The notes under the pieces are model-generated. The model was not told where the DNA came from, ran no database searches, and saw only the letters and a program-made list of their open reading frames with translations. A stretch of DNA of 64,000 nucleotides from Myxococcales bacterium (GTDB lineage: Bacteria > Myxococcota_A > Polyangia > Polyangiales > Polyangiaceae), in the NCBI GenBank assembly GCA_025359105.1, contig JANYHK010000106.1, positions 124,001 through 188,000 of the forward strand, written 5' to 3'. Below are positions 8,047 to 16,721 of the stretch, in pieces (position 1 is the first letter of the stretch; every line of letters begins with the position of its first letter). A program made the position numbers and the translations under genes.

Positions 8047-8805
8047 ATGCACGTGGCGGTGACGGGGGCCTCTTCGGGGATCGGCGAAGCGGTGGCGCGC
8101 GAGTTCGCGCGGGCCGGCGCGAAGGTCACGCTCGTCGCGCGGCGCCGAGAGGTGCTCGAGAAGATCGCCGCCGAGCTCCCCGGCGCGTCGTTCGTGGCGA
8201 CGCAGGATCTCACCGACTATGCGCACGCGGCCGACTGGATCCCGGCGGCTGAGGCCGCGCTCGGTCCCATCGACGTGCTCGTCAGCAACGCGGGCCTCCT
8301 GACCCTGGGCACGGTCGCGACCTTCGACCCCGAAGAGGGCGAACGGATGATCGCGATCAACCTGCTCTCCCCCGTGCGCCTCATTCGCGCCGTCCTGCCC
8401 GCCATGCTCGCGCGGAAGAGCGGCGTCATCGTCAACGTCACATCGATGGCAGCGATCGTATCGCTCCCCGGGTGGGTGTACCAGGCGGCGAGCAAGACGG
8501 GCAGCGCGACGTTCTCCGAAGGGCTGCGCGCCGAGCTCGCGGGGACCGGCGTCCACGTGATGACCGTCTACCCCGGGATGACGGACACGCCCATGACGCA
8601 GTCGGGCCTCGACGCGTACGGTAGAAAGGGGCTCGTGCGCCTCATCCCCCTCGGGAACGCGACCGAGATGGCGCAACGCCTCGTCCGTGCCGTCGGCAAG
8701 CGGCGGACGCGCTTCTTCTACCCGCGCTTCTACGCGCTCGCGCGCCTCTTCCCGCGCATCTCGGGGTGGCTCAGCGCGAAGTTCGCGCCGCGCTTGCCCG
8801 GGTAG
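8047..8805 (+). CDS. SDR-family protein with displaced active-site tyrosine
   Basis: A 252-aa SDR. The cofactor motif TGASSGIG is at 6-13, with ARR after strand 2 suggesting NADP(H). It has SNAG in place of NNAG and Ser133 in the usual Ser position. The active-site stretch reads VYQAASK: Tyr145 is five residues before Lys150 instead of four, and Gln146 occupies the canonical Tyr place. The enzyme may use an adjusted helix or be altered in activity. The C-terminus is long and basic (RFFYPRFYALARLFPR) and may be membrane-associated. It lies 8 bp after the first SDR. Confidence 0.88.
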   Translation: MHVAVTGASSGIGEAVAREFARAGAKVTLVARRREVLEKIAAELPGASFVATQDLTDYAHAADWIPAAEAALGPIDVLVSNAGLLTLGTVATFDPEEGERMIAINLLSPVRLIRAVLPAMLARKSGVIVNVTSMAAIVSLPGWVYQAASKTGSATFSEGLRAELAGTGVHVMTVYPGMTDTPMTQSGLDAYGRKGLVRLIPLGNATEMAQRLVRAVGKRRTRFFYPRFYALARLFPRISGWLSAKFAPRLPG

Positions 8806-8830
8806 GTGCACGCATTTCGGGTCCCGACCA

Positions 8831-10240
8831 TCAGTTCTGTGGGCCGCCCGACGCACGCGGACCGACGCCCCATCCGTTGTTCTTCCAGCAGCCCTCGTCG
8901 TCGCCGAAGATGACGCGCTTGGCGTCGTCGGGGCCGAGCGACTTGGTCAGCTCGCCCTCGATCGTCTTGGCTTCGCCGGTGAGCGCCAGCATCATTCGCT
9001 CCACCGAGTTGATCTGCTCGTCTGGCCCCGGCATCGGGCGCAAGCCGGCACGAATCTCGGCCGCACGGCGAATCCCCTCGTCGGCACCGGCAGAGTCCTT
9101 CTGGTTGGCGATGGTCTGGACGACCGCGATGCAGGCGCCCTCGCCGATCTTGTCCGCCACGTCCAGCGCACCACCGAGCGCTTGCGCGCATAGCGGCCGG
9201 ATGACCGCCCATCGGCGCTTCTGCGACGCCGCGAACGCGCTGGTGATCGTCTTGCCGTCCTCCGGGCGAAGGCCCATCTTGTCCAGCGCCTTCGGACCGT
9301 AGTCGCCGGGCTTCGGCTCGCATGGGTAGCGCGCCTTCACCTGCCCCTGCTTGGCGAGTTGCTTCCAATCGTCCTCGCCGAGATCGAACTCGCTCTTCTT
9401 GGCCCCGCCGAGCTGCGCTCCGCCCTCGGCGGCCGCGAGCTTGTCCTGGGCCGCGGCGAGATCCTTCTCGAGCTTCTTCTTCTCTTCCTCGATCAGCTCT
9501 AGGCGCGTCTTGTAGACCTTCACCGAGTCGGCAAGCGACGCGTTGGCGGCGAGGAGCGGCTCGTCCTTGCCCGAGCTCCCGTCCGCGAACGCGCGATTGC
9601 CGTCGTCGAGCGAGCCGTTTGCGCGGACACCGCGCGAATCGGCGACGGCCGACTGGCCCGCGGTGATATCCACGCTGCCGCCTTTGGGCTGCGAGAGCGC
9701 CACCTTCCCCTCGTAAACGCCCACCAGCGCCGCCGCCCCGAGCGCCGCGCCCAGCACGCCTGCCTTCATGTCTCGACCGTTCATCTGCGTTTCCTCTCGG
9801 ACCTTCACCCGGAAGCACGTTCCCTTGACCGTCACGTCACCCGCCGCCGTCTCCACCGAGAACGTCGACCCCGGCTCGATGCGGTAAAAGACGTTGCCAC
9901 GCGCCTGCGTCACGTGATCGCCGCGCCACGTGATGCGCGCGCCCGGCTCGAGCACCGCGATCGCGCGCGGGCCGAGGATGATTTCCTCCCGGTTCTTCGC
10001 CTCCGCATCGCCTGCGGACGCGCTCGGCAGCGACGACCCGCGAAGAAGGAGCGCGGCGGCCGACGCGGCCGCGAGGGCGACCGCGAATCCGGCCGCACGC
10101 CACCTTCGCATCGGACGCGCTGGCGGCAGCGATCCGGAGGCCGTGCGCTGCGTCGCCTCCGCCCGCGCACGCTCTGCGACGCGATCGGCAAAGCCGTCCG
10201 GCGGCTCCTCCGGCTCCCACGCGCTCCAGTCATCGCTCAT
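8831..10240 (-). CDS. FecR-domain membrane protein, probable anti-sigma/regulator
   Basis: A 469-aa protein. Residues 1-45 are cytoplasmic and acidic to basic, a transmembrane helix lies at about 49-66, and a FecR-like beta domain follows at about 95-190 (GARITWRGDH, then VKGTCFRV and VYEGKV). A Lys/Glu-rich coiled coil is at about 250-285 (RLELIEEEKKKLEKDLAAAQ). The C-terminal part, about 150 residues with four Cys, is unrecognised. It overlaps the upstream ECF sigma gene by 11 nt, so translation is coupled and it is probably that sigma factor's membrane regulator. The coiled coil and long C-terminus are unusual for FecR proteins. Confidence 0.82.
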   Translation of the reverse strand: MSDDWSAWEPEEPPDGFADRVAERARAEATQRTASGSLPPARPMRRWRAAGFAVALAAASAAALLLRGSSLPSASAGDAEAKNREEIILGPRAIAVLEPGARITWRGDHVTQARGNVFYRIEPGSTFSVETAAGDVTVKGTCFRVKVREETQMNGRDMKAGVLGAALGAAALVGVYEGKVALSQPKGGSVDITAGQSAVADSRGVRANGSLDDGNRAFADGSSGKDEPLLAANASLADSVKVYKTRLELIEEEKKKLEKDLAAAQDKLAAAEGGAQLGGAKKSEFDLGEDDWKQLAKQGQVKARYPCEPKPGDYGPKALDKMGLRPEDGKTITSAFAASQKRRWAVIRPLCAQALGGALDVADKIGEGACIAVVQTIANQKDSAGADEGIRRAAEIRAGLRPMPGPDEQINSVERMMLALTGEAKTIEGELTKSLGPDDAKRVIFGDDEGCWKNNGWGVGPRASGGPQN

Positions 10241-10865
10241 CGGGCCGCTCCTCTCCGTCACGGAGGCGCGCGCGCATGTGCTCGCGCGCCCGGAAGAGGC
10301 GGGTCTTCACCGTCGCCTCGGTTGACCCCACCGCGCGCGCGATCTCGGCGTGCGAAAGATCGTGAAACTCGGACAGCACGAAGACGGCGCGCTGATCGTC
10401 GGAGAGCGTCGCCGCGGCGCGCGCGATCGCGCGGCCGAGCTCGCGGCGGCCGTGCTCGGCCTCCGGATCGGTCGCGGCGGAGACGTGCGCGGCCGCGGCG
10501 ATGGGCACCGCGGCGTCCGCCGCGAGCGGGACGAGACTGACGAGCGCGCGGCTCCGCTTGGCGTCGAGGGCGAGGCGCGTCGCGATGGTGAGCAGCCAGG
10601 TCGACGGACGAGCCTCGCGGGCCGCATCGAACCGTGGGAACGCGCGAAAGGCACGCAGGAACGCCTCTTGCGCCAGATCCTCCACGTGCGGCCCGCGGCC
10701 GAGGAGGCGCGAGAGGAGCGCGAACACCCGCCGCTCGTAGCGCGCCACGAACGCACGAAACGCCACCGGATCCTGCGCCGCGCACCGCGCGAGCGTCGCC
10801 ACGTCGATCTCGTCGGGGCGCGGCGCCGCACGCGTGCTCGCCAGCAGCGCGTCGGGTCTTCCCAT
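10230..10865 (-). CDS. ECF-type RNA polymerase sigma factor
   Basis: A 211-aa sigma-70 family factor with only regions 2 and 4. Region 2 is at about 30-95 (DPVAFRAFVARYERRVFALL followed by DLAQEAFLRAF). An Ala-rich linker follows. Region 4 is at about 150-205 (AIARAAATLSDDQRAVFVLS and the helix-turn-helix LSHAEIARAVGSTEATVKTR). The start is ATG at 10865. It heads a two-gene operon with the FecR-type membrane protein and probably responds to an envelope signal sensed by that partner. It is divergent from the DUF2334 deacetylase gene. Confidence 0.92.
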   Translation of the reverse strand: MGRPDALLASTRAAPRPDEIDVATLARCAAQDPVAFRAFVARYERRVFALLSRLLGRGPHVEDLAQEAFLRAFRAFPRFDAAREARPSTWLLTIATRLALDAKRSRALVSLVPLAADAAVPIAAAAHVSAATDPEAEHGRRELGRAIARAAATLSDDQRAVFVLSEFHDLSHAEIARAVGSTEATVKTRLFRAREHMRARLRDGEERPDER

Positions 10866-10934
10866 GGCGAGCGCGATCATCGCAAGGTTCCACGTTCGGC
10901 GCCCCGAAAGGTTCCCGCCGGGCCCCCGAATTTT

Positions 10935-11669
10935 ATGTGCTATGGCCCCCGCGTGGCCGTTCACGTTTCCATCCACGACGTCTCCCCCGCCTGGGCGCCG
11001 GAGATCGACCTCGCCCTCGAATACACGAGGAAGATCGGGGTCCGGCCCGCGTTGCTCGTCGTCCCCAACTTCCACGGCGCCTGGCCGCTCGACGCCCACC
11101 CGGCGTTCTGCGCCCGCCTGCGCGGAATGCAGGAAGCGGGGCACGAGGTCTACCTCCACGGCTTCTTCCACAAATCGCGCGAGACCGCGCGACGCGATCT
11201 CGCGTGGCTCTACGCGCAAAAGCTCGTGAGCGGCGGCGAGGCCGAGTTCCGCGACCTGTCGCAGCCCGAGGCGGAGGCCCGCCTGAGCGAGGGCGAGGAG
11301 ATGCTGAAGCGCGCGGGGCTCCGCGCCTCTGGCTTCATCGCGCCAGCGTGGGCGATGCACGACTGGCTCTTGCCGATCCTGGCGCGCCGCGGCTACGCGT
11401 TCACCGAGGATCACCTCCACGTCTACGATCCGGCGTCGAACAAGAAGCGCACCAGCGTGGTCTTGAACTTCGCGAGCCGGACGCCGGGGCGCCTCCTCTC
11501 GAGCGTCGCGTGGTGCCGCATTGCCAAATACGCGCGCGCCGCCGTGCCCGCGCGCATCGCGATCCACCCCGCGGACATGCGCTTCTCGCTGCTCCGCCAC
11601 GAGACGCGGCAGCTCCTCGCCTGGGCGGCGGGAGACACCGTCGACGCCGGCCGCGCCCTCTTCCACTGA
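10935..11669 (+). CDS. DUF2334-type polysaccharide deacetylase family protein
   Basis: About 244 aa (238 from the alternative GTG at 10953). The N-terminus VAVHVSIHDVSPAWAPEID is the metal-binding strand of DUF2334/NodB-like carbohydrate esterases. GHEVYLHGFFHK gives the His pair, GFIAPAWAMH the substrate-side strand and RIAIHPADMR the last conserved strand. It probably removes acetyl groups from a surface glycan or glycolipid. No signal peptide is seen. It is followed after one base by a lipoprotein gene, so the two are likely co-transcribed. Confidence 0.8.
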   Translation: MCYGPRVAVHVSIHDVSPAWAPEIDLALEYTRKIGVRPALLVVPNFHGAWPLDAHPAFCARLRGMQEAGHEVYLHGFFHKSRETARRDLAWLYAQKLVSGGEAEFRDLSQPEAEARLSEGEEMLKRAGLRASGFIAPAWAMHDWLLPILARRGYAFTEDHLHVYDPASNKKRTSVVLNFASRTPGRLLSSVAWCRIAKYARAAVPARIAIHPADMRFSLLRHETRQLLAWAAGDTVDAGRALFH

Positions 11670-11670
11670 C

Positions 11671-12663
11671 ATGCCGCGTCGCACCTTCACCTCGATCACC
11701 TCGATCACCTCGATCACCTCGGCCACTTCCTCGGTCAACCGCGTGCTCGTCTCGCTCGTCGCGCTCACCACGGGCGCAGCCGGCCTCGCCGCGTGCGCGC
11801 TGGATCTCGGCGGACAGCTCTCGGCGGACGGCGGCCTCTCGGACGCCACCGCGGGCCCCGACGCCGCCGACGCGACGCTCCCGCCCGACGGCGCGACGGG
11901 CGACGGCGGCGACGAAGCCGCGCCCGACGCCCCGCGCGACGCCCCGCCCCCCCCCGACTCGGGCAGGGACGCCGGCAAAGACTGCGGCGCCACGCAAGGC
12001 GCGGTCGGACAGGCCAACGCCTTCCCTTCCGTCGGCGCGAAGATCATCGACGGCGTGCTCGACGACTGGGGCTGCGAGGCGCCGCTGCTCATCAACGTGG
12101 CGACGGCGGCGTACGTCCTACAGCCGGACAGCGGCGTCGTCGTCTCGGCGAAGGTGCGCTGGGAGTACGAGGCCGCGCACCTCTTCTTCGCCGCCGAAGT
12201 GACCGATCCCTCGCTCCAGGGCGACGCCGGCCAGTCGCTCTCGAACGACTCGCTCGAGATGTACGGCGCGGCCGACGCCGGCCCGCTGCCCGGCACGTAT
12301 GGCACCTTCGATCACCGCTACGTATGGGACTACAAGGGGCTCGCGCAGGACTGGGCCAAGTCGACGCCGGTGACGCCGCCGACCGGCGTGATCTCGAAGG
12401 TCATCGTCACGGCGACCGGCTACACCCTCGAGGCCAGCATCCTGCCGACCGCGTTCAATCGCGTGAGCTTCGGCGGCGGCGACGCGATCGCGATCGACCT
12501 CGAGCTCAACGACGCCGACGGCGTGAAGCAGAACACCATCCTCGTGTGGGCGATGTCGACGTCGACGCCGTGCACGTGCAACGAGCCGACATGCTGCTGC
12601 GGCGCGCCCGATGATCAGCCCTACTGCGACACCCGTCGCTTCGGCACGCTCACGTTCCGCTGA
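11671..12663 (+). CDS. Lipoprotein with CBM9-like beta domain
   Basis: A 330-aa putative lipoprotein. The signal peptide ends at lipobox LAAC with Cys42, followed by an Asp/Gly/Pro spacer to about residue 110. The C-terminal domain (IDGVLDDWGCEA, then VSAKVRWEYEAAHLFFAAEV, TDPSL and a late FGGGDAIAIDLELND) resembles CBM9-like domains that bind sugars. The last 40 residues are Cys-rich (CTCNEPTCCCG). The signal-peptide n-region carries SIT triplets encoded by a 9-bp tandem repeat. A carbohydrate-binding partner of the upstream deacetylase is plausible. Confidence 0.78.
   Translation: MPRRTFTSITSITSITSATSSVNRVLVSLVALTTGAAGLAACALDLGGQLSADGGLSDATAGPDAADATLPPDGATGDGGDEAAPDAPRDAPPPPDSGRDAGKDCGATQGAVGQANAFPSVGAKIIDGVLDDWGCEAPLLINVATAAYVLQPDSGVVVSAKVRWEYEAAHLFFAAEVTDPSLQGDAGQSLSNDSLEMYGAADAGPLPGTYGTFDHRYVWDYKGLAQDWAKSTPVTPPTGVISKVIVTATGYTLEASILPTAFNRVSFGGGDAIAIDLELNDADGVKQNTILVWAMSTSTPCTCNEPTCCCGAPDDQPYCDTRRFGTLTFR
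11689..11724 (+). repeat. 9-bp tandem repeat in signal-peptide code
   Basis: ACCTCGATC occurs three times in tandem, with a fourth diverged copy (ACCTCGGCC). It encodes (Thr-Ser-Ile)n in the signal-peptide n-region. Copy-number change would keep the reading frame. Confidence 0.7.
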
Positions 12664-12691
12664 CTCCCGCGCGTCGCCAGGAGCCGCTTCG

Positions 12692-15337
12692 TCACGCGTC
12701 GAGCGACGCTTCGTGGGCCTCGGCGTGGGTCTCCTTCATCTTCGACTTCCACCGCGGCATCAGGTTCAAGATCGCGGGGAGGACGAGCATCGCGCCGATG
12801 AGGCACGCGATCTCGCCGCTCATCGCCAGCTGGCCGAACGACTGGAGCGCCTGAAAATCCGCGAACAGGAGCGCGCCGTAGCCCACGGTGGTCGTGTAGC
12901 TGCACAGCGCGACCGCGCCTCCGGTGCGCCGGATCGCCAGCCCGACGTCGCCGCCCAGCAGGCGCGAGCGATCGAAGACGTTGAACGGATACTCGCACCC
13001 TATTCCGAACGTGATCGGGAACGCGATGAAGTTGAGGTAGTTGAGCTTTATGTCGGCGAAGGCGGCACCGCCGGCCGTCCACAAGACGCCCATGACGAGC
13101 ACAGCCAGGACGGCGAACGCGCCGCGCAGGCTCGACGTCGCGAAGACGACCACCACGAACACGCCGAGGAACGACGCGCCAGTGGCGAGCGGGCCGTCGC
13201 GCTCCATCGAGCGGATCATCTCGGCGAAGATCGTCGAGCGGCTCGCCGTCTGCACGACGACGCCGCCCTCCAGGTGCACGTTGTCGGTCGAGGCGGCGAT
13301 GCGCAGGAGGTTGTGCCCGTCGGAGAGCGACACGTCGTTTCGCGTCTTCACGTAGAAGACGGTGCCGACGACGCCGTTGTTCTCCTCGAACCGGCGGCGC
13401 AAGAGCGGCGGCAAATCCTTGGCCTCGAGCACGCGCAGATTGTCGGGCGGGCGGATCTCTTCGACCCGCGTCTTCTCCTCGGGGTTCATGTCGTTCAGAA
13501 CCGCCGGCGTGAGCCGATCGCGGATGCTGTCGAGGACCTCGAGCTTCTTCTTTTGCTCTTCCTGGTTGCCGGGCATCAGATCGTAAATCGTCGCGACGTC
13601 GGCGAGGAGCTGGCCCTGCGGATCCTTCGCGTCGTTCTCGAGGATCTTCTTCTTCACCAGCGGGACCTGCTCGGGGCTGTCCGCGAGCATGAGCGCGCCG
13701 GCGACGTTCATCTTGCCGCCGAACACGGTGTCGGCCTTGTTCGACCAGTCCCCCGCCCCGCTCGTCTTCGAGCTGCGTGAGCCGAGCTTGGCGAAGTTGT
13801 ACTCCCATGGATCTCGGAGGAACGCCGGGAGCTTCACGACGGCCACGATCGTGAGGAGCGCGGCCACGGCGACCAGCAGGCGCGGCGCCTTCTCCGTGAC
13901 GCGGGACACCGCGCGCATGATCGGGCCGCTCGTGCCGTCGCTCGCGATCCTCGGCTCGGGATCGCGGAGAAACTCGGGTAGCTTCGCCTGCAAGCGCTCG
14001 ATGAGGACGATCATCGCCGGCACCGCCGGGATCATCGAGACCCACACGAGCAGCATGCCGACGAAGCCGATCATGCCGAACTGGTTGAAGCCGCGGAACC
14101 GCGTGATGACGAGCGACCCGTACGCGATGGCTCCGACGAACGCGCCGACGAGCTCGGCACGGAACGCGTTCCACACGGCGTCGCGACGCGCCACGTCGGG
14201 CGACATTCCACGCGCGCGGAACTCGCGGTACCGCGAGAGCAATACGATCGGGTAGTTGATGCCGTTGCCGAGGATGATGACCCCGAGGAACAGCCCCGCC
14301 GTGTTGACGTAGCCGTACGCCGTCATCGCGAACGCGTACGCGCAGCCGACGCCGACGAACGCCGGCATGAAGACGACCGGCAAGGACCACGGCGACCGGA
14401 AGAAGAAGACGATGCCTCCGAGGATGAGCACCGTCGCGATGCCCGTCGCCAGCGCGGCCTCGCTCTTGAGCGAGTCCTTCTCGGCGACGACGTTGGCGAT
14501 GTGCCCGGCGTAGCCCACCTTCATCTCGGAGTGGTACGAGGTCGGCTTCATCTCGTCGACGATCTGGCGGAGCTTCTCGAGGAGCAGGTCCTCGGCGCTG
14601 CCGCCCATGCCGCTCGCGGTCGAGACGACGCGCAGCGCCATCATCTTGCCGTCGGGCGTCGCGAAGTACCCCGTCGGGAAGTCGTCGTGCTCCTTGGCCT
14701 TGGACTTCCAGCGGTCGCGGAACTCGTCCATGCCGAGCGCGCTCTTCTTCGGCGGCGTCGCGGCCCCCCCCGGGGCGACCCCACCTGGCGCGGGGCCCGG
14801 GGCGACCTTGGGCGCGGGCTTGTCGTCGTCGTCGTCGTCGAGGTTGCTGACGAGGCCGCTCTTGATCGCGATCTGATGATCCAGGGTCTCGTCGGCGTTC
14901 TCGAGATCCTTCAAGTCGGCGTAGAGCCACTTGGAGTCCTCGAAGAACTTCCGGACGTCCTTGGTGCCGGTCTCGAGGTACGCGATGAGATCGGGGCCAC
15001 AGTCGGGGCGCTTGTCGGCGACGCACTTCTGCCGCTCGGCGAGGAGATGGTTCAACCGCGCGGTGAGATCGTCGATGAATCTTTCGTTCGCCTTTCGGTC
15101 CGGCGACTCGTTGACGACGATGAGCGGCGCGCCGCCGCCGGTGCGGCCGAGCTGGTGCTCGAAGGCCTTGAAGCCCGGGCTCTCGCGCGGCAAGAGCTCG
15201 AGCAGCTCGCTGCGCAGCTCCCACTTGTGCCAGGCCCAGAACCACGTGCCCGCGCCCGTCCCGAGGACGCACAGGAGGACGACGAAGGGCATGCGCCCGG
15301 CCGCGTCGACGATGCGGGCGACGAGTCTCTTGATCAT
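12692..15337 (-). CDS. MMPL/RND-family lipid exporter-like transporter
   Basis: An 881-aa inner-membrane protein with the two-fold RND layout. It has an N-terminal membrane helix, a large periplasmic loop to about 290, five helices (LILGGIVFFF onward), a second helix and loop pair, and five more C-terminal helices. LGNGINYPIVLLSRYREFRA and FGIGCEYPFNVFDR are the paired cytoplasmic-side motifs of MMPL/HpnN-like proteins that move hydrophobic lipids. The first loop carries an acidic tract DDDDDD and a Pro/Gly-rich low-complexity insert. Its start overlaps the stop of the upstream glycosyltransferase gene by four bases, which suggests export of a glycosylated lipid. Confidence 0.88.
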   Translation of the reverse strand: MIKRLVARIVDAAGRMPFVVLLCVLGTGAGTWFWAWHKWELRSELLELLPRESPGFKAFEHQLGRTGGGAPLIVVNESPDRKANERFIDDLTARLNHLLAERQKCVADKRPDCGPDLIAYLETGTKDVRKFFEDSKWLYADLKDLENADETLDHQIAIKSGLVSNLDDDDDDKPAPKVAPGPAPGGVAPGGAATPPKKSALGMDEFRDRWKSKAKEHDDFPTGYFATPDGKMMALRVVSTASGMGGSAEDLLLEKLRQIVDEMKPTSYHSEMKVGYAGHIANVVAEKDSLKSEAALATGIATVLILGGIVFFFRSPWSLPVVFMPAFVGVGCAYAFAMTAYGYVNTAGLFLGVIILGNGINYPIVLLSRYREFRARGMSPDVARRDAVWNAFRAELVGAFVGAIAYGSLVITRFRGFNQFGMIGFVGMLLVWVSMIPAVPAMIVLIERLQAKLPEFLRDPEPRIASDGTSGPIMRAVSRVTEKAPRLLVAVAALLTIVAVVKLPAFLRDPWEYNFAKLGSRSSKTSGAGDWSNKADTVFGGKMNVAGALMLADSPEQVPLVKKKILENDAKDPQGQLLADVATIYDLMPGNQEEQKKKLEVLDSIRDRLTPAVLNDMNPEEKTRVEEIRPPDNLRVLEAKDLPPLLRRRFEENNGVVGTVFYVKTRNDVSLSDGHNLLRIAASTDNVHLEGGVVVQTASRSTIFAEMIRSMERDGPLATGASFLGVFVVVVFATSSLRGAFAVLAVLVMGVLWTAGGAAFADIKLNYLNFIAFPITFGIGCEYPFNVFDRSRLLGGDVGLAIRRTGGAVALCSYTTTVGYGALLFADFQALQSFGQLAMSGEIACLIGAMLVLPAILNLMPRWKSKMKETHAEAHEASLDA

Positions 15338-16629
15338 CGCGCCATTCCTACGATCGTTAGAATTTCATCCTGGATGCGCCTGGCTTGCGCGCGGGAGTCG
15401 AAGTCGCGCTCGATGCGGAGCCGGGCCGCCTTGCCGTGGCGCTCGCGCAGGCCGCGATCGCGGGCGTACTTCAGCATCTCGCGCGCGAGGCCGGGGACGT
15501 CGGGGGGGTTGCCGCGCACGAGCGCGCCGTCTTCGCCGTGGCGGAGCATCTCGGCGACTCCTCCTACGTCGAACGCGACGACGGGCTTCCCCATGGCCAT
15601 CGATTCGATGACGGCGCGAGGGAGCGGGTCCTCGTAGACGGAGGGGACGACGGCGACGTCGAAGTCGGCGACGTAGGGCTTCACGTCGATCTGGAAACCC
15701 ATGAACGTGAAGCTCTTCTCGATCCCGAGCTCGCGCACGAGCGCGCGGCACTCCACGAGGTGGTCGGGGCGCATGTCCGCCGGGGTGTCCCCGAGGACGG
15801 CGAAGTGGACGCGCGCGCGGTCCTCTGCGTCGAGCTCGTCCAGCACGAGCTTCGCGGCGCGGACCATCTCGATGTAGCCCTTGCGCGGCAGGATGCGGCC
15901 CTGGCTGCCGAAGACGACACAGTTGGGGGCAAGACCGAGCTCCAGCCGCAGGCGCGGGACGACGCCGCGCGGCGCGAACTCCTCGACGTCGAGCGCGTTG
16001 TGGATGACCTTCACCTTCTCCGGGCAGTGCGGGAAGAGCGCGGCCGACGCCTTCGACACGCACACGATCGACCGGACGCCGCGGCTGGCGGCGAGCGCCG
16101 CGTGCACCCGCTCGAGCGCCGACGGCACCGACGTGTACCGCACGTGCCAGAGCGCGGGGACGCCGCTCGTCTTGGCGAGCGCTCCGCCGGCGAAGCAGGC
16201 GTTGGTGCCGTTGCAGTAGACGAGATCGTAGTGTCCGGCCCTGAGCAGGCGAGTCAGTCGCGCGATGCCGAACGCGCCCCGCCCGACGTTGCCCGCCAGC
16301 CTAAGCGCCTTCAGCGGCAGCGGGGCATCGAAGTCGTCGCGCTCGATCGCGCGGTTCCAGGGCTCGACCGGATTCTCGACGAGGTTCGGCTCGAAGAAGA
16401 GCTCTTCGGTGATCCCGCTCGACGCGTAGAGCTCGCTGATGACCCCTTCGCGCGGGAGCACGACGGCGCGATGGATGACCTCCGGATCGAGGAACTTGAG
16501 GATATAAAAGAGGCTCCGCCCCGGGCCGCCGTTTCGGGCGGTGTCGTTCACGAAGAGAACGCGCGCTTTCCTGGCGGGCGTGGAAGAAGAGCGCGGACGG
16601 TTCTCCGCGCGCAAAGGATCGAGGGCCAT
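15334..16629 (-). CDS. GT4-family glycosyltransferase
   Basis: A 431-aa GT-B glycosyltransferase. The acceptor-domain loop is FVNDTARNGGPGRSLFY near residue 25, the donor-domain start GRILPRKGYIEM is near 240, and the nucleotide-sugar motif DPLPRAVIESMAMGKPVVAF is near 330. A YCNGTNACF segment is typical of the family. ATG at 16629 is preferred over ATG at 16638. A TATAGG box lies 13 bases upstream, within TTGCTATAGG, a decamer also found in the dispersed repeat. The stop overlaps the MMPL transporter start (ATGA), so the two are coupled. Confidence 0.88.
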   Translation of the reverse strand: MALDPLRAENRPRSSSTPARKARVLFVNDTARNGGPGRSLFYILKFLDPEVIHRAVVLPREGVISELYASSGITEELFFEPNLVENPVEPWNRAIERDDFDAPLPLKALRLAGNVGRGAFGIARLTRLLRAGHYDLVYCNGTNACFAGGALAKTSGVPALWHVRYTSVPSALERVHAALAASRGVRSIVCVSKASAALFPHCPEKVKVIHNALDVEEFAPRGVVPRLRLELGLAPNCVVFGSQGRILPRKGYIEMVRAAKLVLDELDAEDRARVHFAVLGDTPADMRPDHLVECRALVRELGIEKSFTFMGFQIDVKPYVADFDVAVVPSVYEDPLPRAVIESMAMGKPVVAFDVGGVAEMLRHGEDGALVRGNPPDVPGLAREMLKYARDRGLRERHGKAARLRIERDFDSRAQARRIQDEILTIVGMAR

Positions 16630-16721
16630 TTCGTGCACCCGACCTATAGCAAGGAAGGGCCAGATTGCGAGGGGTTCGCGACGCTGCTACGGATGCCGCT
16701 GGCGGCCCGCCCGCTCCCTTC

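Noticed and set aside
12621-15272. Very long antisense or alternate-frame open reading frames, such as those opposite the SNF2 gene (35832-38678), within the transporter gene and within the large lipoprotein (59215-62184)
   Set aside because: They are Arg/Ala/Gly-rich shadow frames produced by high GC at codon position 3. They have no conserved motifs, and the true frame in each place carries clear family signatures.
15334-16629. Loss of the EX7E motif in this glycosyltransferase
   Set aside because: The first Glu is replaced by Asp in a DPLPRAVIE context, which is a common functional variant in GT4 enzymes.
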